Assembly (NCBI RefSeq): GCF_002355515.1
Contig: NZ_AP014809.1
Span: 2,194,501-2,258,500 of the forward strand
Direction of reading: 5' to 3'
DNA length: 64,000 nucleotides
From: Methylorubrum populi
GTDB lineage: Bacteria > Pseudomonadota > Alphaproteobacteria > Rhizobiales > Beijerinckiaceae
Shown here: in pieces, positions 7,751 to 16,138 of the stretch
Layout of the letters: each line of letters begins with the position of its first letter
Numbering within the stretch: the first letter of the stretch is position 1
Translations under genes and position numbers: made by a program
The notes under the pieces: model-generated
Told to the model about the DNA's origin: nothing
What the model saw: the letters and a program-made list of their open reading frames with translations, nothing else
Database searches by the model: none

Positions 7751-8186
7751 CTGCGCGGCTACGACCGCAACGCGCGCACCCATTCCGACGAGCAGGTCGC
7801 GCAGCTCGCGGCCGCGATCCAACGCTTCGGCTTCACCAACCCGATCCTCGCGGACGACGACGGCGTCATCATCGCCGGCCACGGGCGCATGGCCGCGGCG
7901 CGCCGGCTCGGCCTCGACCGCGTCCCGTGCATCCGGGTCACCGGCCTGTCCGAGCAGGAGCGCGCCGCGCTGGTGCTGGCCGACAACCGGATCGCGCTGA
8001 ACGCCGGCTGGGACGAGAAGGTGCTGGCCGAGGAGCTGCAGTCGCTGCAGGCCTCGATCGACGCCGGCGACCTCGACCTCGACCTCACCGGCCTCGGCTT
8101 CAGCGAGGCGGAGCTGAAGGAGCTCGGCGAGCTCCTCGCCCCCGAGCCGGAGAAGGAGGAGGTGCGCGAGATCCTCGTCGGCGAGG
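7694..8186 (+). pseudogene. ParB-like domain of a phage DNA methyltransferase, 3'-truncated
   Basis: Starts at GTG 7694 with AGGGAC upstream. About 164 residues match the ParB-like N-terminal domain that precedes the methylase domain in phage and plasmid DNA modification methylases: GYDRNARTHSDEQVAQLAAA, FGFTNPILADDDGVIIAGHG, DRVPCIRVTGLSEQERAALV, ADNRIALNAGWDEKVLAEEL. Coding character stops at about 8186 (REILVGEE), where the family would continue into the methyltransferase catalytic domain. From there the coding frame changes to that of a tail protein, so the methylase domain has been deleted. The protein could still be made as a fusion with out-of-frame sequence. Confidence 0.7.
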
Positions 8187-8189
8187 AGC

Positions 8190-9908
8190 ACCCTCAACTT
8201 CGACGCCGGGCTCCTCTCGAACTGGAAGGATCTGCGCGACCAGGGCCTCTCGGTCCTGCGCCAGTTCATCGGCTTCCACCCGATCTTCGTCTCGCCCCGG
8301 CGGCAGAGCGACCCGACCGAGATCCTCGACGGGCACCGGCGCATCGGGCATTTCGACCGGGTCACCGGGGCCTACTCGACGCCCGAGCTCCTCGGCGAGG
8401 GGCTGCCCTCGCGCACCTTCCGGCCCGACGATTGGATCGGCTGGGAGGACGGCGGCGGCATCGCCATCGGCGAGACCGGGCAGCCCCTGCGCGGCATGCA
8501 GGTCACCGCGACCGCCTCCTGGCTGCAGCTCCTCCAGGGCCTGCTCGACCTCTCGGCCGCGATCCGCAACCTCTTCCCCGAGCTCAACGTCGGCCCGGCC
8601 TCGGATCCGAACTCCCTGTTCGGGGGCTTCAACCCGAGCGTGGTGATCGCCTCCGGCCGGATCGCGACCCTGACCCCGGACGAGCTGGAGCGCGGGATCC
8701 CGCAGGTCGGGAGCACGATCGCCGGCGGCTCCGGCTACACGGTCGTGAAGCGGGTGGTGACCAAGGTCGACCCGAAGCGGTTCGCGGAAGGGCCGCAGCC
8801 GGCCTCGGTCGGGCCGGTCTACGGCTCGAAGGGCAAGTTCGTCTACGTCCGCAAGGAGGGCGAGCCGAAGCCCGACCCCAAGGCGCCCTTCGCGATCAAC
8901 CTCGACGTCACCTACTTCGACGTCGAGCTCGTCCTCGCCTACGTCGCCCGGATCAAGCGCGAGGAGATCGTCTCCTTCCTCCTGCTCAACGCCGCGTGCA
9001 CGGATCCCGACGCGCCGATCAAGAGCCTGGACGTCCGGACCGAGGACCCCTCGATCGACCAGGTCTCGACGCCGTGGCTGCCGGTGACGCACTACGCGCC
9101 GGGGGACGTGCGCCGGTTCGGCTGGAACTGCTGGCAGGCGGCGAAGGACCACGTCTCGTCGGGCTCGTTCGCGGCCGACGTGCAGGCCGGGCGCTGGAGC
9201 CTGGCGCTCGCCGACCAGAGCTACGTCGGCGGCCCGGGGGGCGCCACGTTCTGGCGCACGCCGGCCGGGATCAACGCGCTCTACACGCTCGTCCTGAAGG
9301 CGGCGAAGCCGATCGCCCTCGCGCAGCGGCGCAACACTTACGAGTGGTCGGTCCCCTTCGAGGACATCGTCGCCTCGGGGTTCTCGACGGCATGGCGGGC
9401 CCGCATCGAGGCGGACGACGTCGACCTGCCGGGCGGCTGGGCCGAGGGCAAGGTCGTCTCGCTCACGATCAAGGACAGCGCCGCGGCGGGGAGCTACCCC
9501 AAGGCCACGATCCGGATCGCGAGCTGCGACGGCACCGGCGAGCCGGGCGAGCCGGGGGACCTGACCGTCGGCTACACCGGCGAGGCCTGGGATCGGGTGG
9601 CGATCGCGGCGTTCGCCGGGTTCCCGCCCACGCCCGGCCCGGTGCCGGGGGGCGAGGCCTACCTGGAGAACGGCGTCGCCGACCAGCTCGCCTACGTGCA
9701 GGCCCACGACTTCCGGGGGAACGTCCCCGGCCGCGACGACGCCAGCGCCAACGACCCGAAGCAGGTCCTGCGCAAGGTCCCGACCAGGATCATCCTCGCC
9801 ATGAACCAGATCGGCGGCCAGGCCGGTCTCCAGGACTTCATCCCGCTCGCGGTCTCGGCCTGGCACGGCCCCCGCCAGTGCAACCCGCCGAGCCCCGACG
9901 ATGTCTGA
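8190..9908 (+). pseudogene. Phage tail-tip/host-interaction protein, 5'-truncated
   Basis: From about 8190 a new frame reads as good protein (TLNFDAGLLSNWKDLRDQGL and onward) with no start codon before ATG 8496, so the N-terminus has been lost at the junction with the ParB-like fragment. Around 9070-9200 the stretch WLPVTHYAPGDVRRFGWNCW then QAAKDHVSSGSF ... WSLAL resembles a CBM5/12 (ChtBD3-like) carbohydrate-binding module, common on phage tail proteins. The next gene overlaps its stop (ATGTCTGA), as in tail operons. A shorter product from ATG 8496 (470 residues) is possible. Confidence 0.5.
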
Positions 9909-10554
9909 CCTCGACGCCGCCTTCGCCACGCTGGTCCGCAACGTCCTGGAGGGATCGGAGCGGGACGCCGGCCGCGCCCCACTCGTGCCGGACCTGAAGG
10001 AGGGGTCGGCGCCGCCGATCGTCTCGACCGGCGACGGCGCCTCGTCCTCGCGCCTGGAGAGCGGCTCCTCGTCCTCGGCCGTCGAGCTCGGGGCGGAGGG
10101 GCCGGCGATGCGCGGGCGGCCGAACGACTTCGCCTGGCGCCCCCAGACCCGGGCCGAGATGTTGGCCTACCGGGAGAGCTACAGCCACCTCGGCACGGCC
10201 GCCGTCGGCGACACGGTGACCCTCGATCCCAATGAGGCGACCAACTTCGTCGTGAAAGCCTCCGGCAACGTCACGGTCGCCGTCGGCGCGCCGGACGCCC
10301 CGCCCGACCTCGACGCCCTCGCGCCGAGCCCGCAGTTCCTCCTCGGGCTGAAGCTCTGGCTCTACCGGCCGAAGGGCGCGGTCGCGTCGTGGTCTGGGGT
10401 GAAGTGGAGCAAGGACGTGCTCGACCCGGCCGGGGACGGGAGCAAGCCGTCGCTCCTCGCCGCGGCGGCCGCCGACGGCTGGGACAGCTACGTCCTCGTC
10501 GTCATCCCCGGGGTCGGGACGTTCGGCTACCTCGCCGGCCGGGGCTACGCCTGA
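9901..10554 (+). CDS. Phage tail-associated hypothetical protein
   Basis: A 217-residue protein. Its ATG overlaps the stop of the upstream tail gene by 8 bases and its own stop shares a base with the next ATG (TGATG), so all three are translationally coupled. Residues 1-75 are Ser/Gly-rich linker-like (ASSSRLESGSSSSAVELGAE). Residues 80-217 are beta-rich (TAAVGDTVTLDPNEATNFVV, KASGNVTVAVG) and end with GVGTFGYLAGRGYA. Order and composition suggest a tail fibre or baseplate accessory, but no family was recognised. Confidence 0.55.
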   Translation: MSDLDAAFATLVRNVLEGSERDAGRAPLVPDLKEGSAPPIVSTGDGASSSRLESGSSSSAVELGAEGPAMRGRPNDFAWRPQTRAEMLAYRESYSHLGTAAVGDTVTLDPNEATNFVVKASGNVTVAVGAPDAPPDLDALAPSPQFLLGLKLWLYRPKGAVASWSGVKWSKDVLDPAGDGSKPSLLAAAAADGWDSYVLVVIPGVGTFGYLAGRGYA

Positions 10555-11888
10555 TGCTGACCCGGCCGCTCATGCTGAACCCGCCGGCGTTGCAGGCGCC
10601 CGCGCGCACGGCCGGTCAGTACGTGACCCCGGCCGGACGCTTCTACCGGATGACCTACGACGCCGCCCTCGACCGGCTGAACTTCTTCCGGGTGCGCGCG
10701 TCGGCCTTCAACGACCTCGTGACCTCGGTCTCGTCCGGCGCCCAGGTCGCGGCGCTCACCGCCGCCGGCCGGGTCGGGATCTGGAACGTCGGCTCGACCG
10801 GGCTCGCCGCGGCGCCGGTGGCCGACTACGCCTATCCGCCGTTCGTGACGGGCTACCAGCTCCACTCCGTCAACGCGGCCGCGGACGCCCTGTACACGGG
10901 GTCGGGCGGCAGCTTCCTCATCCGCAACCTCGCGACCGGGGCATCCTCGGGCGCGATCCCCGGGCAGTCAGGCTTCAGCACGGCGAGCTTCACCTACGGC
11001 ACCGGCGACGGCTGGGTCGCGCAGATCCAGCAGGCCAACGGCACGCAGCCCGGCACCACGCCCTGGAGCTACGAGACCAGCGCCAACGTGACCCGCCTCC
11101 GCATCGCCTACGCGGTCAACTCGGCCGGCGCGACCGCGCTCGCCCGCGTCGCGCCCGGCGGGCTCCAGGCCCTGCCGTTCACCGGGGTCCCGCGCGTGCT
11201 CGACCGGGCCAACACGGTGTTCTGGGTGCGGGTCGTCCTCGGGGACGTGACCCGCGCCTTCGGCCGGCAGAGCTTCGTCGCGACGTCCGCGACGGTCGAC
11301 GTGGACGAGATCGACGTCGAGATGTTGGAGGACGGCTCCGCCCTTGTCTCGATGGTGAGGGCGTCCTGGTACGGGATCGTCCGGGCCGACCTCACCGGCG
11401 CCAGCTTCGTGCCGCTCTCCGTCTTCTACTCGCGGCGCGACGCCGTGCCCTGCTCGGTCGCGAACGGGCTCTACACTTCCCGGGCGCAGCAATGGGGGTC
11501 GGGCAGGGACGTCTTCGTCGGCCAGTACAGCCTCCTGGCGAGCGCGCTCCTGCCCGGCGCCGTCGGGCTGTTCCGGGGACCGGGCGTCGCCGATCCGGCC
11601 ACCGGTGCGACGCTGGCCGCGCGCTTCCGGAGCGTCTCGCTCGACGGCACGACGCTCGTGGACGGGCCCCCGCCGTCGGGCGGGGGCGGCGGCCTGATCG
11701 GCATCCCGCACCTCGGCGCGCTCCTCGCCTACACCGCGAACTCGACGGCGGCGATGATCTCGTTCGACGCGGGCGCGACCTGGCGGGCGGTCACCACCTT
11801 CCGCAGCGCGTCCGACAATACGGCGCCGGTCCTCGGCGTGCCGGACTGGGCCGACCTGCGCGCGGCCACGCCGCTCTTCATCGTCTGA
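10554..11888 (+). CDS. Phage tail-associated beta-propeller-like hypothetical protein
   Basis: A 444-residue protein from ATG 10554, coupled to the preceding stop. Repeating short beta patterns (GRVGIWNVGSTGLAAAPVAD, GSGGSFLIRNLATGASSGAI, DEIDVEMLEDGSALVSMVRA, AMISFDAGATWRAVTTF) resemble blade-like repeats of a WD/BNR-type propeller; the last has a sialidase-like Asp-box flavour (SFDAGATWR). A Gly-rich linker lies near residue 377. It is probably a structural or receptor-contact protein of the tail, judging from the operon. Its 3' end overlaps the convergent tail-completion-like gene by 11 bases. Confidence 0.55.
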   Translation: MLTRPLMLNPPALQAPARTAGQYVTPAGRFYRMTYDAALDRLNFFRVRASAFNDLVTSVSSGAQVAALTAAGRVGIWNVGSTGLAAAPVADYAYPPFVTGYQLHSVNAAADALYTGSGGSFLIRNLATGASSGAIPGQSGFSTASFTYGTGDGWVAQIQQANGTQPGTTPWSYETSANVTRLRIAYAVNSAGATALARVAPGGLQALPFTGVPRVLDRANTVFWVRVVLGDVTRAFGRQSFVATSATVDVDEIDVEMLEDGSALVSMVRASWYGIVRADLTGASFVPLSVFYSRRDAVPCSVANGLYTSRAQQWGSGRDVFVGQYSLLASALLPGAVGLFRGPGVADPATGATLAARFRSVSLDGTTLVDGPPPSGGGGGLIGIPHLGALLAYTANSTAAMISFDAGATWRAVTTFRSASDNTAPVLGVPDWADLRAATPLFIV

Positions 11889-12465
11889 GGACGTGCTGCA
11901 GGGCCCCGGGCCCTCGCTCGCGCACGACCTCCTCGACGACGTCGTAGAAGGGGAGCCGGGGTTCGTAGACCGCGACGTCCTCGGCGGCCGCGATGATCCT
12001 CGGCCGGTCCCGTCCCGGCAGGATCAGCACCTGCGCGCTCCCCCGCGTCGGGGTCCAGCGCGCGCCCTCGGCCTCCGCCTCGGAGACCTGCGACCGGGGC
12101 ATGTTGCCGAATTCGTCGAGGACGGCGTCGCGGCCCGGCACCAGGATCCCTCGGGACACCGTCCCGTAATCGCCGGGCTCGCGCTCGCCGCCGAACACCT
12201 GCCGGGCGAGGTAGCGCGCCGCGGTGGGCAGGACGTAGACGAGGGCGGCCGGGGCGTCGCCGGGGACGGGCCTGTACTTGAAGGCGTCGACCGTGAACTC
12301 CATGGGCCGGTCGAGGACCTGGACCGCGACCTCGCGCAGCCGTTTCCGGGCAGAGGCGGCGAGGTAGAGCACGGCCTCGTCGAGGGCGCTGCGGAGTTCC
12401 TTCGCCCGGGTGATGCCGGCCCGGCGTAGGGCGGAGACGTCAATCTTGAGGCGGGTGGAGGCCAT
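11878..12465 (-). CDS. Phage tail-completion / minor tail Z-like protein
   Basis: A 195-residue protein from ATG 12465 (MASTRLKIDVSALRRAG); a GTG 13 codons upstream is also possible. It has the pattern of phage minor tail/GPZ-like proteins: N-terminal helical region with LDEAVLYLAASARKRLREVA, then ALVYVLPTAARYLARQVFGG, then GILVPGRDAVLDEFGNMPRS. The R-Y-L-x-x-Q-V-x-G-G and L-D-x-F-G-N-M segments are the family landmarks. It faces the tail genes head-on, which is abnormal for a tail operon and implies rearrangement. Confidence 0.6.
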   Translation of the reverse strand: MASTRLKIDVSALRRAGITRAKELRSALDEAVLYLAASARKRLREVAVQVLDRPMEFTVDAFKYRPVPGDAPAALVYVLPTAARYLARQVFGGEREPGDYGTVSRGILVPGRDAVLDEFGNMPRSQVSEAEAEGARWTPTRGSAQVLILPGRDRPRIIAAAEDVAVYEPRLPFYDVVEEVVRERGPGALQHVLRR

Positions 12466-12893
12466 AAGCGGGAAGTTCGCCCCGGCCCGTGAGACGGCCA
12501 ACACACCGAGCGTCCGAAAACAGTCACCCCCCGGGAGTGGTTTTCAGCACCACCGATACTCCCCCGTTACTCCTACACAACGAAACGAGGCTACGGTTTT
12601 TAGAAACGAATTTCCGATCTGGACGCCGTCCGGACGATGGCCCCTCTGAGCCCGTGCGGGGCGCGGTTCCGGGCGGCTCCGGAAGCCGGTCCCCGGAGGC
12701 CTCCAGGGGCGGCGGGCGCATCCGGCCCGACGTCGGCCCGACGTGCGTCCGATTCGGGCGCACAGGGCAAGGCACAAGAGGCCAGGGATCCGTTTACCGT
12801 CGATTGTGGACATCTTCCCCAGATTCTTGACCCGGGACTCCGGCCAGGCCCACCTTGAGAGCACGAGATCGCCCCGCCCTGGAGAGCCGCCCC
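12466..12893. other. Intergenic region, regulatory candidate
   Basis: About 430 bases without a supported gene. It holds an imperfect dyad at 12516-12545 (GAAAAC ... GTTTTC outer arms with CAC ... GTG inside) and a locally AT-richer stretch (12580-12620, near GGTTTTTAGAAACG) that is a likely promoter zone for flanking genes. Several minus-strand frames cross it but look like translation of noncoding GC-rich DNA. Confidence 0.35.
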
Positions 12894-13205
12894 ATGACCC
12901 ACCACGCCCGCAACTTTGGCATTGAGGCTGCCGGGACCGTTGGCCTGGGTCTGGCCCTCGGGCACGTGGCTCTGCAGGACGGCATGAGGGAGATCCGCCG
13001 GCAGCAGCGGGCGTCGCGGAACAGCGTCGTCGCGCTCGCCGACCGCCTCGACGAGGCCCGCGCCGACCAAGCCGCCGCGCTCAACCGGGCCGCCCGCGCC
13101 GAGGCGGAGCTCGCTCACGCCCGGCAGCAGATCCGCGATCTGGAGATCCTGCTCGACCGGCAGACCCGCCTCGTCGAGGGGTTCAGGGAGATCTGCGGCG
13201 TCTGA
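12894..13205 (+). CDS. Small coiled-coil protein
   Basis: A 103-residue protein from ATG 12894 with GGAGAG at 12881-12886. Residues 10-30 are moderately hydrophobic (EAAGTVGLGLALGHVALQ) and could anchor or pack. Residues 40-95 form a long heptad-like helix (LADRLDEARADQAAALNRAA, EAELAHARQQIRDLEILLDR). The size and topology recall phage lysis-accessory or spanin-like proteins, but no family can be claimed. A strong terminator follows at 13232-13260. Confidence 0.55.
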   Translation: MTHHARNFGIEAAGTVGLGLALGHVALQDGMREIRRQQRASRNSVVALADRLDEARADQAAALNRAARAEAELAHARQQIRDLEILLDRQTRLVEGFREICGV

Positions 13206-13231
13206 CGCGCCGGAGGCGTCCCCGAAAAGGA

Positions 13232-13260
13232 AAGGCCCGCCGGTCATCCCGGCGGGCCTT
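13232..13260 (+). terminator. Strong hairpin terminator
   Basis: AAGGCCCGCCGG (13232-13243) and CCGGCGGGCCTT (13249-13260) form a perfect 12-bp stem with a 5-base loop. A-rich bases precede it and TT closes the stem. It sits 26 bases after the stop of the coiled-coil gene and before the end of the convergent gene at 13283, so it may act in both directions. Confidence 0.75.
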
Positions 13261-13282
13261 CGTCGTTCAGGGGGGGGCGGGC

Positions 13283-14113
13283 TCAGCCGAATGACGGCCG
13301 CGGCGTGGGGCGCGGGCCGCGGATCGGGATGACCTGTCCGCCCTCCGGCTCCTCCGGCGGGCGGCGGAACGTGCCGCGCGCCATCATCGCCTCGGCCTCG
13401 CCCTGGCTGTTGCGCAGGTTCTTCTTCGCCTGGGCCAGCATCGCCTTCATGTCGAGCTCGCCCCCGTTGGCGGCCTTGGCCATACGGGCGACCGTAGAGA
13501 GAACCGGCGGCAGGGCCGGGAGCATGTCGGCCTTCGCCTCGGCCTTGAGGTGCCGGTCGAGCGCGTAGCTGGGGGCGTCAACGATGGCCTTCAGCTGGGC
13601 CGGCGACAGGCTCTCCAGCCATGCCGTGACCGGCGGGTGGAGCTCGTCGCGGTAGACGGCGTGCAGCTTGCCGCCGCGCTCCAAGAGCGAGGAGGCCGCG
13701 CCCTGCACGCGGATCCCGACGAGATTGGCGGCGACGAGGGCGTCGTGCGCCTCCGCCATCTCCGGGTCCTCCCGGTGCGTACGGGCGTCGTCCCGCGCGA
13801 CCGCGCCGTCCGCGACCTGCCGGGCGGTCACTGGCGGCGTGGGCAGCATCGCCCCGAGCGTCGCCCCGATCGCCGAGGCGGTCACGTCGACCGCGTGCAG
13901 CGGGAGCGTCAGCGCGTGCCCGAGCCCGCGCCCCGCGGCGGTCAGGCCGTCGGCGACGACGCCGGGGACCACCCCCCGCGCGGCCGCGCCGAGGCGGCGG
14001 GCGGCCGGCTTCACGCCATCCCACTCGTCGCCGAAGACAGCCGCGAACAGCGCCATCACCATGCGGATCGCCGCCTCGACGAGCTCGGCGAGCTTCTGGG
14101 TCCAGGTCTTCAT
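13283..14113 (-). CDS. Hypothetical protein
   Basis: A 276-residue protein starting MKTWTQKLAELVEAAIRMVM, with GGGAGAAC upstream. Residues 12-30 are hydrophobic (AIRMVMALFAAVFG), possibly a membrane-associated helix. The middle (residues 40-95) is alanine/glycine-rich with weak hydrophobic segments (HAVDVTASAIGATLGAMLPT). The rest is helical and ends in a Pro/Arg tail. No domain recognised. It lies 53 bases downstream of the next minus-strand gene, so the two are probably cotranscribed. Confidence 0.5.
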   Translation of the reverse strand: MKTWTQKLAELVEAAIRMVMALFAAVFGDEWDGVKPAARRLGAAARGVVPGVVADGLTAAGRGLGHALTLPLHAVDVTASAIGATLGAMLPTPPVTARQVADGAVARDDARTHREDPEMAEAHDALVAANLVGIRVQGAASSLLERGGKLHAVYRDELHPPVTAWLESLSPAQLKAIVDAPSYALDRHLKAEAKADMLPALPPVLSTVARMAKAANGGELDMKAMLAQAKKNLRNSQGEAEAMMARGTFRRPPEEPEGGQVIPIRGPRPTPRPSFG

Positions 14114-14166
14114 GTCCGTTCTCCCGTGTGCGTGTCAGTGCCGATTGAAGGGGTTGTCTCGGAAAG

Positions 14167-15030
14167 TCAGAAGCCGAGGGCCGGCTGCTCCTCGGGCTCC
14201 GGCCGCCGGCGCCGCGCCGGGGCCTCGCCGAAGCACGCGATGCAGACCTCGTCGGAGAGTTGGCGCCGGTGCCCGTGCAGCAGGCCCAGCGCGTGGGCGG
14301 CTTCGCCTTGGTCGAGGACGGCGCGCTCGCTGAGGGTGTGCCCGGTCCACGTCGTCGCCTGCGACCAGCCCTCGCCGTTCTGGACGGCGGCCCAGTCCAT
14401 GTCGCGCGAGGAGAGGACCCGGCACGCCTCCAGCGCGGCCACCCGGACAGCCTCGTCCTCGGCGCGGGCGAACCACGTCGCGGGGGGCGTCCGGCCGAGG
14501 CGCTCCTCGGCGCGGCGGACGTTCGCCGCCGCGTTGTCGAGGTAGCGCTCGGCGCTGCGCAGGCCCCACGAAGTCCAGGTCTCCGCGCTGGCGAGATCGC
14601 GGGCCTCGGACAGGGCGCGCCCGAGGGCCCACGGCCTCTCGACGAGGAGGGCGCGCAGGGCCGCGCGAATCGGGGCGGCCGCGTTTTTGGTAGAGGCGAC
14701 GTCGCGCTCGTGGCGCTCCTGCTCCGCGGCGGCCTTCGCCTCGCGCTCGGCAGCCGCCTCGGCGACGACGCGGTCGACCTCGGCGCGGAGGGCGTCCGCA
14801 TCGAACGTGATGCCGGTGTTCCACCAGCACGGGAGCATCTGCGGCTCGGCGTGGCCCTTGTCGGTCCACGAGTAGCCGGCGCCGACCATCAGGCCGCGGG
14901 CCCGGGAGTAGGCGTCGCGGAAAGCCTGGGTCGGCTGGGCGGCGACCCACAGGATCAGGTCGTGGCCATAGCGCCGGTGCGTGCCGGCGTTCGACCACTC
15001 GGTGCCGAAGTCGATCGGCGGGCGGGTCAT
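14167..15030 (-). CDS. Hypothetical protein with alanine-rich coiled coil
   Basis: A 287-residue protein from ATG 15030 (MTRPPIDFGTEWSNAGTHRR), chosen because GAGAGG lies just upstream and the extra 41 codons of open frame look noncoding. Residues 75-120 are a charged helix (DRVVAEAAAEREAKAAAEQE). The C-terminal 40 residues carry a CIACF motif, then basic (APARRRRPEPEE). Tryptophans are frequent (TWTSWGLRSAERYL, DMDWAAVQNGEGWSQATTW). No known family; likely a phage or element protein. Confidence 0.5.
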   Translation of the reverse strand: MTRPPIDFGTEWSNAGTHRRYGHDLILWVAAQPTQAFRDAYSRARGLMVGAGYSWTDKGHAEPQMLPCWWNTGITFDADALRAEVDRVVAEAAAEREAKAAAEQERHERDVASTKNAAAPIRAALRALLVERPWALGRALSEARDLASAETWTSWGLRSAERYLDNAAANVRRAEERLGRTPPATWFARAEDEAVRVAALEACRVLSSRDMDWAAVQNGEGWSQATTWTGHTLSERAVLDQGEAAHALGLLHGHRRQLSDEVCIACFGEAPARRRRPEPEEQPALGF

Positions 15031-15341
15031 GGGGCCTCTCGGGAAACCTTGGTGACAGGCGAATTCGCCCGGTTCGCTGATACGCGGACAAGCGAAGCAT
15101 CCGCCTCCTGATATAATTGCGCAAGCACAAAATGGGAGTAACGAATTTCTCAAGGACTGTAACGCTTTTCTTGAACTTGGAAACGCGATCCGAAAGCTGC
15201 GAACCCTGCGATCATGCCGAGGCTGTAGTGCACAAAACCTGGAAATCTTCGATTTAATGCTTGACGGACCCGGCCGCCGCGCCGATCTTGGCTGCGACGC
15301 GGATACGCGACCGAGCGTACGGCGAGCGCATGGAGGGCATC
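15031..15341. promoter_or_regulatory. Divergent control region upstream of the early gene cluster
   Basis: About 310 bases between the minus-strand gene at 15030 and the HTH gene start at 15342. It contains the AT-rich word CTGATATAATTGCGC near 15108-15122 (a plausible -10-like element) and a longer low-GC stretch to about 15260. Divergent early promoters are expected here if 15.3-18.5 kb is an early phage operon. A short HTH-like frame near 15131-15265 is discussed as rejected. Confidence 0.35.
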
Positions 15342-15596
15342 GTGGCGGACGGGTTGAGCGAGGAGGCGCCGGCGCGACCGGTGGAGGACGGAGGGGCGGT
15401 CGACGCGCTCGCGCAGTTGGAGGAGGTGATCCACGCCGCCGGCAGCGCGGCGGCGTGGGCGGCTGCGGCGGGGATCTCGCCGGCCTACGTGTCGGACGTG
15501 CGCCTCGGCCGCCGCGCGCCGGGGGCGGCGGTCCTGCGCGCCCTCCGTCTGCAGCGTGTCGTCAGCTACGTGCCGGTCGGGGAGGCTCGCCCGTGA
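15342..15596 (+). CDS. Small Cro/YdaS-like helix-turn-helix protein
   Basis: An 84-residue protein from GTG 15342, preceded by GGAGGG at 15332-15337. Alternatives are ATG 15330 and TTG 15261. Residues 25-75 look like a phage-type HTH: AQLEEVIHAAGSAAAWAAAA, GISPAYVSDVRLGRRAPGAA, then ALRLQRVVSYVP, the standard layout of small Cro-like proteins that read an operator and end with a beta strand. The stop overlaps the next gene (GTGA). Probably an early regulator of the following gene block. Confidence 0.6.
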   Translation: MADGLSEEAPARPVEDGGAVDALAQLEEVIHAAGSAAAWAAAAGISPAYVSDVRLGRRAPGAAVLRALRLQRVVSYVPVGEARP

Positions 15597-15919
15597 TCGA
15601 CCTCACCGGATACCACTACGGGCCGGATGTCGATGTCGAGCCGGACCCGCCTGAGCCCACGTTCGCCAACGGCGGGGTCGTCCGCCGACACACCGCCAGG
15701 AAGGCGCTCTGGTGCGAGGGCTGTCCGATCGACCGCGGCATCATGCCGGGCGAGCGGTACGCGGTGTTCGTCGGCCTCGACGGGTGGGGCGACTTCTTCT
15801 GCGAGCGCTCCTGCATCGCCATGTCGGACGCCTGCCGCGCCGCCCTGCCGCCGCTCCCGGCCCCGGCCGCCCCGCGGGGACCGGCGGTCCCCTTCGATCC
15901 CGACAACATCCCCTTCTGA
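15593..15919 (+). CDS. Putative zinc-binding phage protein
   Basis: A 108-residue protein from GTG 15593, overlapping the stop of the HTH gene. Residues 30-75 hold four cysteines and a histidine in an order consistent with a zinc ribbon: HTARKALWCEGCPIDRGIMP, GERYAVFVGLDGWGDFFC, ERSC. Small proteins with CxxC-x(n)-GERY patterns are common in alphaproteobacterial phages. Pro/Ala-rich C-terminal tail ending FDPDNIPF, a motif that reappears at the end of the next protein (NTGDHIPF). Confidence 0.55.
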   Translation: MIDLTGYHYGPDVDVEPDPPEPTFANGGVVRRHTARKALWCEGCPIDRGIMPGERYAVFVGLDGWGDFFCERSCIAMSDACRAALPPLPAPAAPRGPAVPFDPDNIPF

Positions 15920-15930
15920 AGGAGCCTGCT

Positions 15931-16128
15931 GTGGGCCGTGTCCGCGACGAATATTTCGCCCGCCTTTCGCCCGAGCAGGAGCGCGAGCTCTACGAGCGCG
16001 ATAGAGCGCAGCCTGGATCCGACGAGCCGGACCCGCGGCTCGACGTCGAGCCCGAGCTGCCCTTCCCGGAGCCGCCGGCGAGCCCGCCGGAGATCTTCCC
16101 GAATACCGGCGATCACATTCCCTTCTGA
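15931..16128 (+). CDS. Small acidic hypothetical protein
   Basis: A 65-residue protein from GTG 15931 with AAGGAG 7 bases upstream. Residues 1-25 are helical (RVRDEYFARLSPEQERELYE). The rest is acidic and proline-rich and ends NTGDHIPF, matching the style of the previous protein's DPDNIPF end. A shared short C-terminal IPF tail on neighbouring phage proteins could be a partner-binding peptide (inference). Confidence 0.5.
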   Translation: MGRVRDEYFARLSPEQERELYERDRAQPGSDEPDPRLDVEPELPFPEPPASPPEIFPNTGDHIPF

Positions 16129-16138
16129 GGAGACGACG

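Noticed and set aside
8100..9941. 613-codon minus-strand frame
   Set aside because: Antisense to the tail protein; repetitive Arg/Asp/Val/Gly composition typical of GC-rich shadows.
12516..12545. Hairpin GAAAAC...GTTTTC as a terminator
   Set aside because: Stem is interrupted, the T-run is only four bases and no gene ends just before it on the plus strand.
15131..15290. HTH-like reading (FLELGNAIRKLRTLR) upstream of the early operon
   Set aside because: Resembles the start of an XRE-type repressor for 15 residues only, has no start codon, and loses the pattern afterwards.
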